From Bog-752 sp963799395 (GTDB lineage: Bacteria > Actinomycetota > Thermoleophilia > UBA2241), in contig CAWCWZ010000005.1 in NCBI GenBank assembly GCA_963799395.1, positions 1-18,119 of the forward strand: a DNA stretch of 18,119 bases, read 5' to 3'. Numbering within the stretch: the first letter of the stretch is position 1; every line of letters begins with the position of its first letter. The notes beneath the pieces are model-generated. The model had not been told where the DNA came from and made no database searches. It saw nothing but the letters and a program-made list of their open reading frames with translations. Shown piece by piece: positions 8,847 to 16,801 of the stretch. Position numbers and translations under genes: made by a program.

Positions 8847-9539
8847 TCATCCGCGCCGCGCGAGGAGCTCGAGCGGATGGTCGAGCAGCGCCTGGGCACC
8901 GTTGTCGACCAGCTCAGCCTTTGATCGGAAGCCCCACGACACGCCGACGGCCGCCATGCCCGCGGCGGTGGCGGTGCGCATGTCGACCCCCGAGTCGCCG
9001 ACGTAGGCGATCCGTGCCGGCGGCGCGCCGAGCCTCTCGGCGATGAGTAGCGCCGCCGCGGGATCGGGCTTGAGCGGCAGGTCCGGTCCGGCGCCGACGA
9101 CCATGTCGAACGTGCCCGCCGCGAACAGGGCGCCGACGATGCGCTGGGTGAGCTCGTCGGCCTTGTTTGACAGCACGGCCAGCCGAACGCCGTCGGCGCG
9201 CAGGGCGCCGACGAGCTCGGCGATGCCGTCGTACGGGTGGGTCCTGACGAGACAGTGCTCCCCGTAGTCGGCCATCATCTGCTCGAGACACGCCGCGATC
9301 GTCGCCTCGGAGCGCATCTCGGAAGGGAGCGCCTCGCCGACCAGGTTGCGCAGCCCCCTGCCGATCATCAGCCGGTACGACCCGTAGTCGTGGGCGGGGA
9401 GCGCCCGGCGGCGCAGCACCCGGTTCATGGCGTCGGCGATGTCTTCGAGGGTGTCGGCCAGCGTGCCGTCCAGATCGAAGATCACCGCGTCGAACTCAAC
9501 CGTGTTCTCGCCGTCGACCGTGCTCTCGCCGACTTCCAC
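8847..9539 (-). CDS. HAD hydrolase, phosphoglycolate phosphatase (Gph)-like
   Basis: A cap-type-1 HAD phosphatase of 230 residues. Motif I is FDLDGTLADT (D22 nucleophile, D24), motif II is LSNKAD, the motif III lysine lies in LKPDPAAAL, and motif IV is GDSGVDMRTA. The cap segment MIGRGLRNLVG resembles Gph and PPase-type members. It probably removes phosphate from 2-phosphoglycolate or a similar small phosphoester, although the family has broad specificity. The start GTG 9537-9539 gives a 16-residue leader before the first strand; the leader's GTG codons are alternatives. All motifs are intact, unlike the HAD domain attached to LipA. Confidence 0.9.
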   Translation of the reverse strand: MEVGESTVDGENTVEFDAVIFDLDGTLADTLEDIADAMNRVLRRRALPAHDYGSYRLMIGRGLRNLVGEALPSEMRSEATIAACLEQMMADYGEHCLVRTHPYDGIAELVGALRADGVRLAVLSNKADELTQRIVGALFAAGTFDMVVGAGPDLPLKPDPAAALLIAERLGAPPARIAYVGDSGVDMRTATAAGMAAVGVSWGFRSKAELVDNGAQALLDHPLELLARRG

Positions 9540-9592
9540 CGCGCCTGCCTTCCGTGCCCCCGTCCCAACGGACGCGCCGCCACCGCCTACAG

Positions 9593-9598
9593 TACGAT
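9593..9598 (+). promoter_or_regulatory. Possible -10 element before the dehydrogenase gene
   Basis: TACGAT in an AT-richer patch of the 92-base divergent gap, 33 bases before the SDR start. No convincing -35 box is seen at 16-18 bases upstream. Confidence 0.25.
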
Positions 9599-9631
9599 AC
9601 CGCGAGCGGAAACGAGAGTGAGGGAGCTGCC

Positions 9632-10390
9632 ATGAACGGACGCCTGGACGGCAAGGTGACGATTGTGACGGGTGCGGGGTCGGGCATCGGCAAGGCCACC
9701 GCCATCCGTTTCGCCGAAGAGGGCGCCCGGGTCACCTGCGTCGACATCGACGGCGCGTCGGTCGCGGCGACGGCGCGCGAGATCGGCGAAGCGGCGGTCG
9801 CCGTGCAGGCCGACATCGCCGCCGCCGAGCAGGTGTGCGCCTACACCGACGGCACGGTCGCGCGCTGGGGCCGGCTCGACGTGGTCTTCAACAACGCCGG
9901 CGTCAACCTGCCGGGCGTCTTTCACGAGGCCCCGGACGAGGTCATCGACCGCACGCTCGACGTCAATGTCAAGGGCACGATGTACGGCTGCCGCTACGCC
10001 ATCCCCCACATGCTTCGCGGGGGCGGCGGCTCGCTGATCAACACGAGCTCGGTGAACGGCATCGTCGCCGAGCCGTTCCTCACGGTGTACGCGGCCTCGA
10101 AGGGCGCCATCGTCATGCTCTCGAAGGGCATCGCCCTCGACTACGCCAAGCAGGGCATCCGCTGCAACGCGATAGCCCCGGGCTGGGTCGACACGCCGGT
10201 CAACTACGCCCACGCCGAGCTGCTCGGCGGCCTCGAGCACGTCTACGCCACGATCGACTCGTTCCAGCCGATCGGCCGCCCCGGCGAGCCGCGCGAGATC
10301 GCCAACGTCGCCCTGTTCCTGGCCTCGGACGAGTCGTCGTTTGTCACCGGCACGGTGCTGGTGGCCGACGGGGCGATGACCGCGCAGTGA
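9632..10390 (+). CDS. Short-chain dehydrogenase/reductase (SDR), NAD-type
   Basis: A classical SDR of 252 residues, the usual length. It shows TGAGSGIG (13-20) for the dinucleotide, D38 and D40 at the end of strand 2 (favouring NAD over NADP), NNAG (87-90), the catalytic serine in NTSS (139/140), Y153 and K157 in YAASKG, and the C-terminal FLASDESSFVTGTVLVADGAMTAQ. Substrate cannot be read from sequence; it resembles the FabG-like group of polyol, steroid or 3-hydroxyacyl dehydrogenases. ATG 9632 follows GAGGGAG by six bases. The VOC gene starts 36 bases after its stop in the same direction, suggesting co-transcription. Confidence 0.95.
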   Translation: MNGRLDGKVTIVTGAGSGIGKATAIRFAEEGARVTCVDIDGASVAATAREIGEAAVAVQADIAAAEQVCAYTDGTVARWGRLDVVFNNAGVNLPGVFHEAPDEVIDRTLDVNVKGTMYGCRYAIPHMLRGGGGSLINTSSVNGIVAEPFLTVYAASKGAIVMLSKGIALDYAKQGIRCNAIAPGWVDTPVNYAHAELLGGLEHVYATIDSFQPIGRPGEPREIANVALFLASDESSFVTGTVLVADGAMTAQ

Positions 10391-10426
10391 CCGGCCGCTA
10401 CGGCTGACCTGGAAGGGGAGGGAACG

Positions 10427-10810
10427 GTGAACCGCTTCGGCCACATCGACCTGCGCGTGAGCGACGTGGGCGAGGCCCTGCCGTTCTACGCCGCGCTGCT
10501 CCCGGCACTCGGCTTCGTGCGTGAGTACCACGGCGAGACCTGGAAGGTGTGGGCGTCCGACGGCGAACCGCCTTCGGTCGCGTACTTCGCCATCACCGAG
10601 GACCGCGGCCACGTGCCCAACAAGACGAGGATCGCCTTCTGGGCCGAGAGCCGCGACGAGGTCGACAGGGTGGCGGCCATCGCCCGGGAAGCTGGGGCGA
10701 GGGTCGACAGCGGGCCGCGCGAGTGTCCGGAGTACGACCCGAGCTGCTACGCGTTCTTCTTTCAGGACCCCTGCAGGAACAGGCTCGAGATCGTCCACCG
10801 GACGGCCTGA
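10427..10810 (+). CDS. VOC / glyoxalase-fold family protein
   Basis: A small (127-residue) vicinal-oxygen-chelate protein with two beta-alpha-beta-beta-beta modules. The opening FGHIDLRVSDVGEALPFYAALLPALGF and the closing FFFQDPCRNRLEIVHR are family hallmarks; H7 and the glutamate of LEIVH are the expected metal ligands. Such proteins act as glyoxalases, dioxygenases, epimerases or resistance proteins, and nothing visible decides between them. The start is GTG 10427 with a good GGGGAGG ribosome site. It is probably in an operon with the preceding dehydrogenase. Confidence 0.88.
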   Translation: MNRFGHIDLRVSDVGEALPFYAALLPALGFVREYHGETWKVWASDGEPPSVAYFAITEDRGHVPNKTRIAFWAESRDEVDRVAAIAREAGARVDSGPRECPEYDPSCYAFFFQDPCRNRLEIVHRTA

Positions 10811-10869
10811 TCCCCCGGCGGGGGAGGTGCACGACTTCCCGTCAAGCGGACGTCGATTCCTGCCGATTG

Positions 10870-12540
10870 ATGGCGGTGATGGGTACCAACGTGATCGACC
10901 GGCGTCTCGACGGCGCAAGTCTGCCACGGCCAGCGGAGTCGGAACCGGATCCGACGCCTGCCCCCGCGGCCCCAGCCCGGCGTCGGGGCACGAGCCGCAT
11001 GATCGTGGCGCTCGTGCTGGTCGCGGTCGCGCTCTCGGCGGTCGTGCGCCTCGTCAACCTCGACGTCTTCCCCACGCTGGTCTTCGACGAGCACTACTAC
11101 GTGCACGACGCCGGTTCGATCATCCACGGCCGCATCGGGCCCCGCCAGCCCTCGCCCTGGAAGCCCGGCGACGGCCGCTCGCTGGCCCACCCGCCGCTCG
11201 GCACGCTCTCGATCGCCGCCGGCATCCTCGCCCTGGGCAACGGTCCCTGGGGCTGGCGCGTGCCCTCGGCCCTGGCCGGCACCCTGCTCATCGCCCTCGT
11301 CTACCCGCTGGCCCGCCGCCTCGGCCTGGCGCCGCCCTGGGCCCTGGCCGCCCTGCTTCTGGCCGCCGCCGACACGATGCTCATCGTCGAGTCGCGGATC
11401 GGCGTGCTCGACCCCTTCGTCGCCCTCTGGTCGGCGGTCTGCATCTACTGCGCCCTGCGCTACGTGCAGTGCGGCCGGCCGCCGCGGTGGCTCCTGCTCA
11501 CCGGGGCGAGCGGCGGTCTGGCCCTGGCCAGCAAGTGGTCGGGGGCCCTGGCCCTGGCGGCGGCGGTGGCCATCGTCGGTGTCGACTGGTGGCGAGGGCG
11601 GCGGGCGGCGGCGGGCGGCGACGAAGCCGGCGCCGCCGGTCGACCCGAGGAGCGCGCCGCCGGCGAGGCGGGCCCGGCCGACGCTCGCCGCGGCAGCGCC
11701 GGCTGGAGCGGCCGCCTCGCCGGCCTCGTCGCCTGCCTGGTCGCCCTGCCGCTGGCCGTCTACGTGGCGAGCTACGCCGACTACTTCGCCAGCGGCCACA
11801 CGCTGCGTCAGTGGCTCCACCTGCAGGGCTACATGGCCAGCTACAACTGGAACTATCAGGGCGTCAAGGACATGGCCTCGCCACCGCTTTCCTGGATCTT
11901 CGACATCACGCCGCTCTGGTACCGCTGGGCGCTGACGCCGCACGGCGCCGTGGGTCTGATCGCGATCGGCAACCCGCTGCTGTGGTGGGGCTCGATCGCC
12001 GCCTTCGTCGGCCTGCTGTGGCTGGCCTGGAAGCGGCGCGACGTACGCCTGGCCGCAGCGCCGCTTCTGGTGGCGATCCTCTACCTGCCCTGGCTGGCCA
12101 CGAGCCGCCAGTCGTACATCTACTACCTCACGCCGGTCGTGCCCTTCCTCGCCATCATGGTGGCCACGGCGCTCGCCCGCCTCTCCGGCCCCACGGCGCT
12201 GCCCGGCCGCTGGGCGGCGTTCTTCTTTGCCGTGGGCGCCGTGCTCATGGGGGTGGCCGCCGGCGGCACGCTCGCCTGGCGCCTGGCGGCGCTGGCGGCC
12301 CTGGTCGCCGTGCTGGCGGCGGCGCTGTTCGTGCGGCGGCGGCGCACGCCGGCGCAGCGGCCCGACGCGACCACGGGCGACGCCGCCCACGCGCCGCCTC
12401 CCCGGGCGGCGGCCCTCGCCGCCTGGCTGTACACCGGCGCCGTCGCCGGTCTGGCCGCCGCCTGGCTACCGTTCCTGGTGTCGTACGCGGTCGCGCCCAG
12501 CTACTATGAGCGGCTCGTGTGGCTGGCGACCTGGCGTTGA
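10870..12540 (+). CDS. Dolichyl-phosphate-mannose-protein mannosyltransferase family (GT39, Pmt-like)
   Basis: An integral membrane GT-C glycosyltransferase (about 556 residues) that transfers mannose from polyprenyl-phosphate-mannose to Ser/Thr of exported proteins. A polar N-terminal tail of about 43 residues precedes the first helix (IVALVLVAVALSAVVRLV). The acidic D73-E74 pair in VFDEHYYVHDAG, in the first external loop, is the GT39 catalytic motif. HPPLGTL, ESRIGVLDPF and SKWSG follow, and the C-terminal half has TPLWYRWALTPHG and SRQSYIYYLTPVVPF, typical of bacterial Pmt. A cytoplasmic-looking linker of about 40 residues rich in Ala, Gly, Arg and Glu interrupts the helices near residues 240-280. 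ATG 10870 and ATG 10879 are both possible starts; neither has a strong ribosome site. Confidence 0.92.
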   Translation: MAVMGTNVIDRRLDGASLPRPAESEPDPTPAPAAPARRRGTSRMIVALVLVAVALSAVVRLVNLDVFPTLVFDEHYYVHDAGSIIHGRIGPRQPSPWKPGDGRSLAHPPLGTLSIAAGILALGNGPWGWRVPSALAGTLLIALVYPLARRLGLAPPWALAALLLAAADTMLIVESRIGVLDPFVALWSAVCIYCALRYVQCGRPPRWLLLTGASGGLALASKWSGALALAAAVAIVGVDWWRGRRAAAGGDEAGAAGRPEERAAGEAGPADARRGSAGWSGRLAGLVACLVALPLAVYVASYADYFASGHTLRQWLHLQGYMASYNWNYQGVKDMASPPLSWIFDITPLWYRWALTPHGAVGLIAIGNPLLWWGSIAAFVGLLWLAWKRRDVRLAAAPLLVAILYLPWLATSRQSYIYYLTPVVPFLAIMVATALARLSGPTALPGRWAAFFFAVGAVLMGVAAGGTLAWRLAALAALVAVLAAALFVRRRRTPAQRPDATTGDAAHAPPPRAAALAAWLYTGAVAGLAAAWLPFLVSYAVAPSYYERLVWLATWR

Positions 12541-12582
12541 GCGACCCTGGCCCCACGCTTCCTGGCCGCTGCACCGCTTGAC

Positions 12583-12618
12583 AGGGGTCGGGATCGGCCG
12601 GCGGGCCGCCGGTCCCCA
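12583..12618 (+). repeat. 36-base hairpin element, copy A (downstream of the mannosyltransferase)
   Basis: It matches 15201-15236 at 28 of 36 positions with no gaps. It folds as GGATCGGC / GCCGGTCC with a loop. Several differences from copy B swap C-G for U-G and so keep the pairing in RNA. It lies 42 bases after the stop of the GT39 gene. No T tract follows. Confidence 0.5.
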
Positions 12619-12642
12619 CAGAGCGGCACGTGTCACGAAACG

Positions 12643-12659
12643 GATGCGCGGAACGCATC
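12643..12659. repeat. Inverted repeat GATGCG-CGGAA-CGCATC
   Basis: A perfect 6-bp stem with a 5-base loop in the 190-base gap before the tetR promoter. It could be a weak terminator stem or an operator; no T run follows. Confidence 0.35.
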
Positions 12660-12730
12660 GGTCCAACGTCTGTGTCCCTCACGCGGCACCGACCACTCCC
12701 TCGATCGGCCGTGGTGAATGCCATTAACTA

Positions 12731-12759
12731 TTGATACGCCCATTTGCGTACGTTACAAT
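12731..12759 (+). promoter_or_regulatory. Strong sigma-70-type promoter for the tetR-efflux cassette
   Basis: TTGATA (12731-12736) and TACAAT (12754-12759) are separated by exactly 17 bases, one mismatch from consensus in each box except for the last two bases of the -35. The predicted start is near 12766, leaving a leader of about 43 bases. The local sequence is markedly AT-richer than its surroundings. TTG...CAA dyads around 12745-12759 could hold a repressor site but are too weak to call. Confidence 0.7.
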
Positions 12760-12808
12760 CCGTTGCGAAAGTCGACCGTCTTTGCGAGCGCCGACCGAGA
12801 GGGCTGCC

Positions 12809-13529
12809 ATGAGGGACCAGCGTGAACAGGATCGCAGACGGCCGCTCGAGTCCCGCCTGGCCTTTCTGGCGGAACATCATCTGGCCGTCCTGGCAGACCA
12901 TCGTCTGAGCCATCGCGAGCGCCGGCGCGTCGAGACGCGGGAGGAGATCCTGCAGGCGCGCGCGCGAGGTCTTCGCCGACACGGGCGCCGTCGACTTCTC
13001 GCTCAGTGAGATCGCCCGACGCCTCGGCTTCACGCCGGCGGCGCTCTACAGGTACTTCGACAACAAGGACGACCTCATCAAGGCGCTCGCCGAGCGCGCC
13101 ATGGCGAGCCTCGCTGAGGCTCTCTCGCGCGTCTCGCCGTCACTTCCGCCGGACGAGCGCGCCGTGGAGATGGGCATGGCATATCTCGATTTCGCTCGAG
13201 CCAACCCCCACGACATAGCCCTGGTGGCGCTGCACGAGTCACTGCAGCTGACGCATGCAGGCGGCCACGCCGGGCTCGAGGGGCTCGTCATGGGTGTGTT
13301 CCGGGAAGGAGCTGCCCAAGGCCTCTTTCGTGCCTCAGCGGACGAGGACGTGGAGCTCATGGTTTACGGCGCCTGGTCGCTGGTGCATGGCATGGCGGTG
13401 CTGCTCGAGCGCCAGCCCCAACACATCGCCAGGCACCTGCGACCCGCCGGGCAGCGCCGACTTCTGAAGGTTTTCGTCGACGGCCTGAGGGCCGATCGGT
13501 CCGGGCCAACGTCCGGGTCCACCAGCTAG
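12809..13529 (+). CDS. TetR/AcrR-family transcriptional regulator, frameshifted
   Basis: A one-component repressor likely controlling the adjacent efflux pump. ATG 12809 follows GAGAGGG by five bases. A charged 40-residue leader precedes the DNA-binding domain: TREEILQA, then, after a frame change near 12957-12968, AREVFADTGAVDFSLSEIARRLGFTPAALYRYFDNKDDLIKAL, which is the complete TetR helix-turn-helix. The ligand domain continues to TAG 13527-13529. The break sits in an alternating GC tract of 11 bases, where loss of one dinucleotide or gain of one base explains the shift; the joined protein is about 240 residues. It may be a sequencing slip or, less likely, a natural on/off tract. The antiporter gene begins 20 bases after its stop. 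Confidence 0.88.
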
Positions 13530-13549
13530 CAACGAGGGGACGACCACCG

Positions 13550-15130
13550 ATGTTCGCCGTCGACCGCCGCACGAAGCTCCTCACTCTCGGCGCCATGTGC
13601 TTCGCGCTCTTCATGGCGATGCTCGACAACACCGTAGTCAACGTCGCCCTGCCGAGCATCCAGAGACACCTGGGCTCGGGCGTCTCGGGCCTGCAGTGGA
13701 TCATCGACGCCTACACCCTGGTGTTCGCCAGCTTCATGCTCACCGGCGGCACGCTGGGCGACATCTTCGGGCGCAAGCGCTTCTTTCTGATCGGCCTGAG
13801 CGTGTTCACGGCCGGATCGCTGCTCTGCGGTCTCGCGCCCTCGCTGTCGGTGTTAATCGTCGGACGCGCCGTCCAGGGCCTGGGCGCCGCGGCTTTGTTG
13901 CCCGGCACTTTGTCGATCCTCACCAACACCTTCCACGACCCCCGCGAGCGCGCCCAGGCGATCGGCATCTGGGCCGGCGTCTCGGGACTCGCCCTGGCCC
14001 TGGGTCCGCTGGTCGGCGGCGCCCTGGTCGATCGCTTCGGCTGGCAGAGCGTCTTCTTTCTGAACGTGCCGATCGGCATCGTCGCGCTGGTGGTGGCGCT
14101 CCTCGCCGTGCGCGAGTCCAGGAGCCCCGAAGGCCGCCGCCTCGACCTGCCGGGACAGGCCCTGGCGATCGTCGCCCTCGGTTCCCTCACCTACGCCCTG
14201 ATCGAGGCCAACAACTACGGCTGGACCTCGCCCACCATCCTCGGTCTGTTCGCCACGGCCGCGCTCGCCATGGCGGTCTTTCTCCGGGTCGAGTTCCACA
14301 GCCCGAGCCCCATGCTGCAGCTCAAGTTCTTCCGCAACCCCACCTTCGCGGCGGCCGTCGCCTGCGCCGGCATCATCAGCTTCGGCATGTTCGGCATGTT
14401 CTTCTTCATGAGCCTGTTCTTTCAGAGCGTGCAGGGCTACACGCCCTTTCAGGCCGGTCTGCGCACGCTGCCGGCCACGGGCATGATCGTGATTGTGGCG
14501 CCCCTCGCCGGGCGGATGGCCGGACGCATCGGCTCCAAGGCCCCCATGGCTGTGGGCCTGGCCATGAACGCAGTCGCCATGTGCATCTTCACGACCATCG
14601 ACGCCGGCACGAGCTACGCGCACATCTGGCCGCCACTGGTGCTGGCCGGCGTCGGCATGAGCCTGGTGATGACCCCCATGACCGCCGCCGTGATGGGCGC
14701 CGTGCCGCGCGAGCGGGCCGGCATGGCCTCGGCTACCAGCAACGCCAGCCGCGAGGTCGGCGGCGTGTTCGGCATCGCCTTGCTCGGCGCCATCGTCACT
14801 CACATCTTCTCGCGCGACCTGGGCCGCTCGATCGCTGCCCTGCATCTGCCGCCCGCTCTGAAGGACGTGATCGTCACGCGGGCGAGCCACGGCGCCGAGC
14901 AGGCCGCCGCCACGGCTTTGCCGCCGGGCGTCAACGGGGCGGCCCTGCACGCCGCCGCGGGCGCCTCCTTCGTTGCCGGCATGCACGCCGCCATGGTCGT
15001 CGCCGCCGTCGCCCTCGCGGCGGGGTCACTTGCCGCCGCGATCTTCGTCCACGGCGGCCGGCCGCAGCAGGCCGAGGCGCCGACACCGGCGGCGGCCGAG
15101 GCCGAGATGGTGAGCGCGACCGAAAGGTGA
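13550..15130 (+). CDS. MFS drug:H+ antiporter, DHA2 (EmrB/QacA) family
   Basis: An intact 526-residue inner-membrane exporter with about 14 predicted helices. MAMLDNTVVNVALPSIQ contains the DHA2 signature, with the acidic residue in helix 1. GGTLGDIFGRKR is MFS motif A, and GLALALGPLVGGALVDRFGWQSVFFLNVPIG contains antiporter motif C. SNASREVGGVFGIALLGAI is the typical late helix block. It most likely exports lipophilic drugs or an endogenous metabolite in exchange for protons; the substrate is unknown. A GAGGGG ribosome site lies about 11 bases before ATG 13550. Its position directly behind a tetR gene suggests joint transcription from the 12731-12759 promoter and autoregulation by the TetR protein. 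Confidence 0.95.
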   Translation: MFAVDRRTKLLTLGAMCFALFMAMLDNTVVNVALPSIQRHLGSGVSGLQWIIDAYTLVFASFMLTGGTLGDIFGRKRFFLIGLSVFTAGSLLCGLAPSLSVLIVGRAVQGLGAAALLPGTLSILTNTFHDPRERAQAIGIWAGVSGLALALGPLVGGALVDRFGWQSVFFLNVPIGIVALVVALLAVRESRSPEGRRLDLPGQALAIVALGSLTYALIEANNYGWTSPTILGLFATAALAMAVFLRVEFHSPSPMLQLKFFRNPTFAAAVACAGIISFGMFGMFFFMSLFFQSVQGYTPFQAGLRTLPATGMIVIVAPLAGRMAGRIGSKAPMAVGLAMNAVAMCIFTTIDAGTSYAHIWPPLVLAGVGMSLVMTPMTAAVMGAVPRERAGMASATSNASREVGGVFGIALLGAIVTHIFSRDLGRSIAALHLPPALKDVIVTRASHGAEQAAATALPPGVNGAALHAAAGASFVAGMHAAMVVAAVALAAGSLAAAIFVHGGRPQQAEAPTPAAAEAEMVSATER

Positions 15131-15200
15131 GGCCGGCGGTCGCGACCGCATGACCGCGCCGCCTGGGGATCATCGGGGTGCCGCGGGGCAACGCTGCCCG

Positions 15201-15236
15201 GGGGGTCAGGATTGGTCTGCGGTCGGCCGGTCCCTA
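15201..15236 (+). repeat. 36-base hairpin element, copy B (downstream of the antiporter)
   Basis: It is 28/36 identical to 12583-12618 without gaps. Its arms GGATTGGTC and GGCCGGTCC pair over nine positions if G-U pairs are allowed, around a seven-base loop. It lies 70 bases after the antiporter stop. Confidence 0.5.
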
Positions 15237-15266
15237 TACCCCCCGGGACCCGCCGCGGGGGTATAG
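15234..15266. terminator. Perfect 10-bp inverted repeat, possible terminator stem
   Basis: CTATACCCCC (15234-15243) and GGGGGTATAG (15257-15266) are exact reverse complements around a 13-base loop, and the left arm overlaps the end of hairpin copy B by three bases. There is no T tract on either strand, so this may instead be a protein-binding or mobile-repeat sequence. Confidence 0.4.
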
Positions 15267-15420
15267 CGACCGCCTCGAAAGTGAACACCTCGGCCGACCC
15301 TCCGCCACGCTCGTTGCCTTCCTGGCCCATACCTCTTGTCGATTGAGCGGGCCCCTAGGACTCGTCGATACGCCGCCGGTCGGGGTAAGGCTAGGGGGCA
15401 GCAGGTCGCTGCGTCGTCTG

Positions 15421-15456
15421 GATTCGGGAGACAAGCTGGTGCCGAGCTTCCGAATC
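15421..15456. terminator. Long bulged hairpin between convergent genes
   Basis: GATTCGG (15421-15427) pairs with CCGAATC (15450-15456), and the inner AAGCT (15433-15437) pairs with AGCTT (15445-15449), giving 12 bp with a five-base bulge and a seven-base loop. CCGAATC also begins a second small dyad, CGAATC-GATCT-GATTCG (15451-15467), so two alternative folds share one arm. Possible roles are bidirectional terminator or small RNA. Confidence 0.35.
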
Positions 15457-15521
15457 GATCTGATTCGTCCCCGACCTAGCCCTTCCGCCTATCTTCCTCT
15501 GGGCCACTCACTCGGTGGACC

Positions 15522-16635
15522 TCAGGGCCATTGAGAGCGCCGATGTGGAGGAGCCGCCGCAGCATTTCGCGGCTTGGCTAGCGGGCCCAATACACGATCA
15601 GGACCGCCGCGATATATGCGATGCCTAAAGTGCCAAGCTGAGGCCGAATCCAGCACCACCACAGTAGCTGTCAGCACGCCCGCGACGAACCCTGCGACCA
15701 GGATGATCAGCAAGGCCGTCCACCAGCCGGCCGAGCTCCAGCGCTCGATGAGCGCCACCCCAACCAAGAGCGCGAGGAGCCACCCGACATAGGGAACCAG
15801 ACGTACCGCACCGGTGACGACCGCGAAGAGGATGACCTGGTTGACGCCGATCGAGTAGCCAAACAGCTTCGTGGCGACGAACAGACAGGCGCCGAACACC
15901 ACGGCGGTGAACGCGGCGAACACGGCGAGCACGGCGAGCAGGCCCGCAGAGCCGATCGCGAACCTTGAGGAGGTAGCCCCTTGTGACGCGGTGTAGGACG
16001 CTCCCACGTCGACTGTGTCGTTTGTGAAGTTCGCCCAGACCTCCGAGCCGTCCGGGTTGGTCCAGAAGCAGCTGTCACTCCCGTCGGTGGGGTACACGTG
16101 GCTGGTCGGCGGAGCGCCCATGATCGCCTCGACCTGCGTCAAGCTGAGACCCCGGGTGGATTTGGCGAGCCATGTCTTCTGTGTAGCGCTCCCCCTGAGA
16201 CCCCGTGACGAGGTTGTGCGCGAAGACGGCCACGAGCACGACCACGAGTACCGCGGCAACCGCTGTGATTGCGATGCGAGTGCTGTTGCTGTGGAGGGCC
16301 GACCGCGTGGCGGTGGTAGACGCGATCGGGTCGGGAGGCGCGAATCCGTCGGTGAGCGGCGCCGCGTCGGCTGCAGCCCAGAGCGGTCGAGCCACGGTTC
16401 CGGGGACAGATTCGCCGAGAGCCCGTGTACCGCACGTCGGACAGAACTGGGCAGTCTCGGATATCGACAATCCACAGGTGCTGCAGACGGCACGACCCGA
16501 CTCCTCATGTTCGGCGTGGGCGGTGTTCCTGACCCAACGTACCTCCCGCTCTCCTATCGGCGTCGTGCAATCTGTCCTTGAGCGCGGTCCGGACGGGTAT
16601 TGGAGCACCTGCAGGGTGGCACCACGGAGTGCCAT
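15522..16635 (-). CDS. Zinc-ribbon, BamE/SmpA-like, multi-helix membrane protein of unknown function, frameshifted
   Basis: I do not recognise a named family. From ATG 16635 a zinc ribbon has cysteines at 51, 54, 65 and 68 (CSTCG...CPTCG), then a Pro/Ala linker and one membrane helix (IAITAVAAVLVVVLVAVFA). After a one-frame slip between about 16185 and 16155, a small domain GLSLTQVEAIMGAPPTSH...CFWTNPDGSEVWANF...TVDVG resembles the BamE/SmpA fold (residues normally outside the membrane). Three or four further hydrophobic helices and a basic tail follow, to TGA 15522-15524. The start is unresolved: the frame is open to 16677, GTG and ATG alternatives exist, and none has a good ribosome site. 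The region is less GC-biased than the operons to its left. It is divergent from the TIR gene, 160-190 bases away. The C-terminal helices could belong to a separate protein. Confidence 0.65.
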
Positions 16636-16801
16636 CTCACGCGTCGAGGAATCGGCGCGACTGCCGTCCAGTACCATTGAGCGTCATCCAGTCGCGCTGC
16701 TTGCGGTTGCAGGCGGGTTGCACAACGCGGGTGTTGGCGCCATGGACCGGCTCCAGCAATCGAAGGACTCGACGAAAAGCGCACACCTCAGCACGGCTGC
16801 A

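Larger units (their letters stand above)
15131..15521. other. 391-base noncoding region rich in inverted repeats
   Basis: This is the gap between the convergent 3' ends of the antiporter and zinc-ribbon genes. I see no credible coding frame or tRNA. It holds hairpin element copy B, a perfect 10-bp inverted repeat (15234-15266) and a bulged 12-bp stem (15421-15456), each entered separately. Confidence 0.6.

Noticed and set aside
9587..10927. 446-residue minus-strand frame over the SDR and VOC genes
   Set aside because: Antisense shadow of two well-supported genes, without motifs or a ribosome site.
10521..12509. 662-residue plus-strand frame overlapping the mannosyltransferase
   Set aside because: Arg/Pro-rich shadow; the neighbouring frame contains the membrane helices and the GT39 motif.
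13597..15153. 518-residue plus-strand frame overlapping the antiporter
   Set aside because: Arg/His/Gly-rich shadow; the true frame holds all MFS motifs and helices.
15131..15521. tRNA or attachment site in the noncoding gap
   Set aside because: No cloverleaf with a T-loop GTTCRA motif and acceptor pairing could be drawn.
15178..15534. Possible small gene in the gap after the antiporter
   Set aside because: No ribosome site, no domain, residue composition random, and it spans three inverted repeats.
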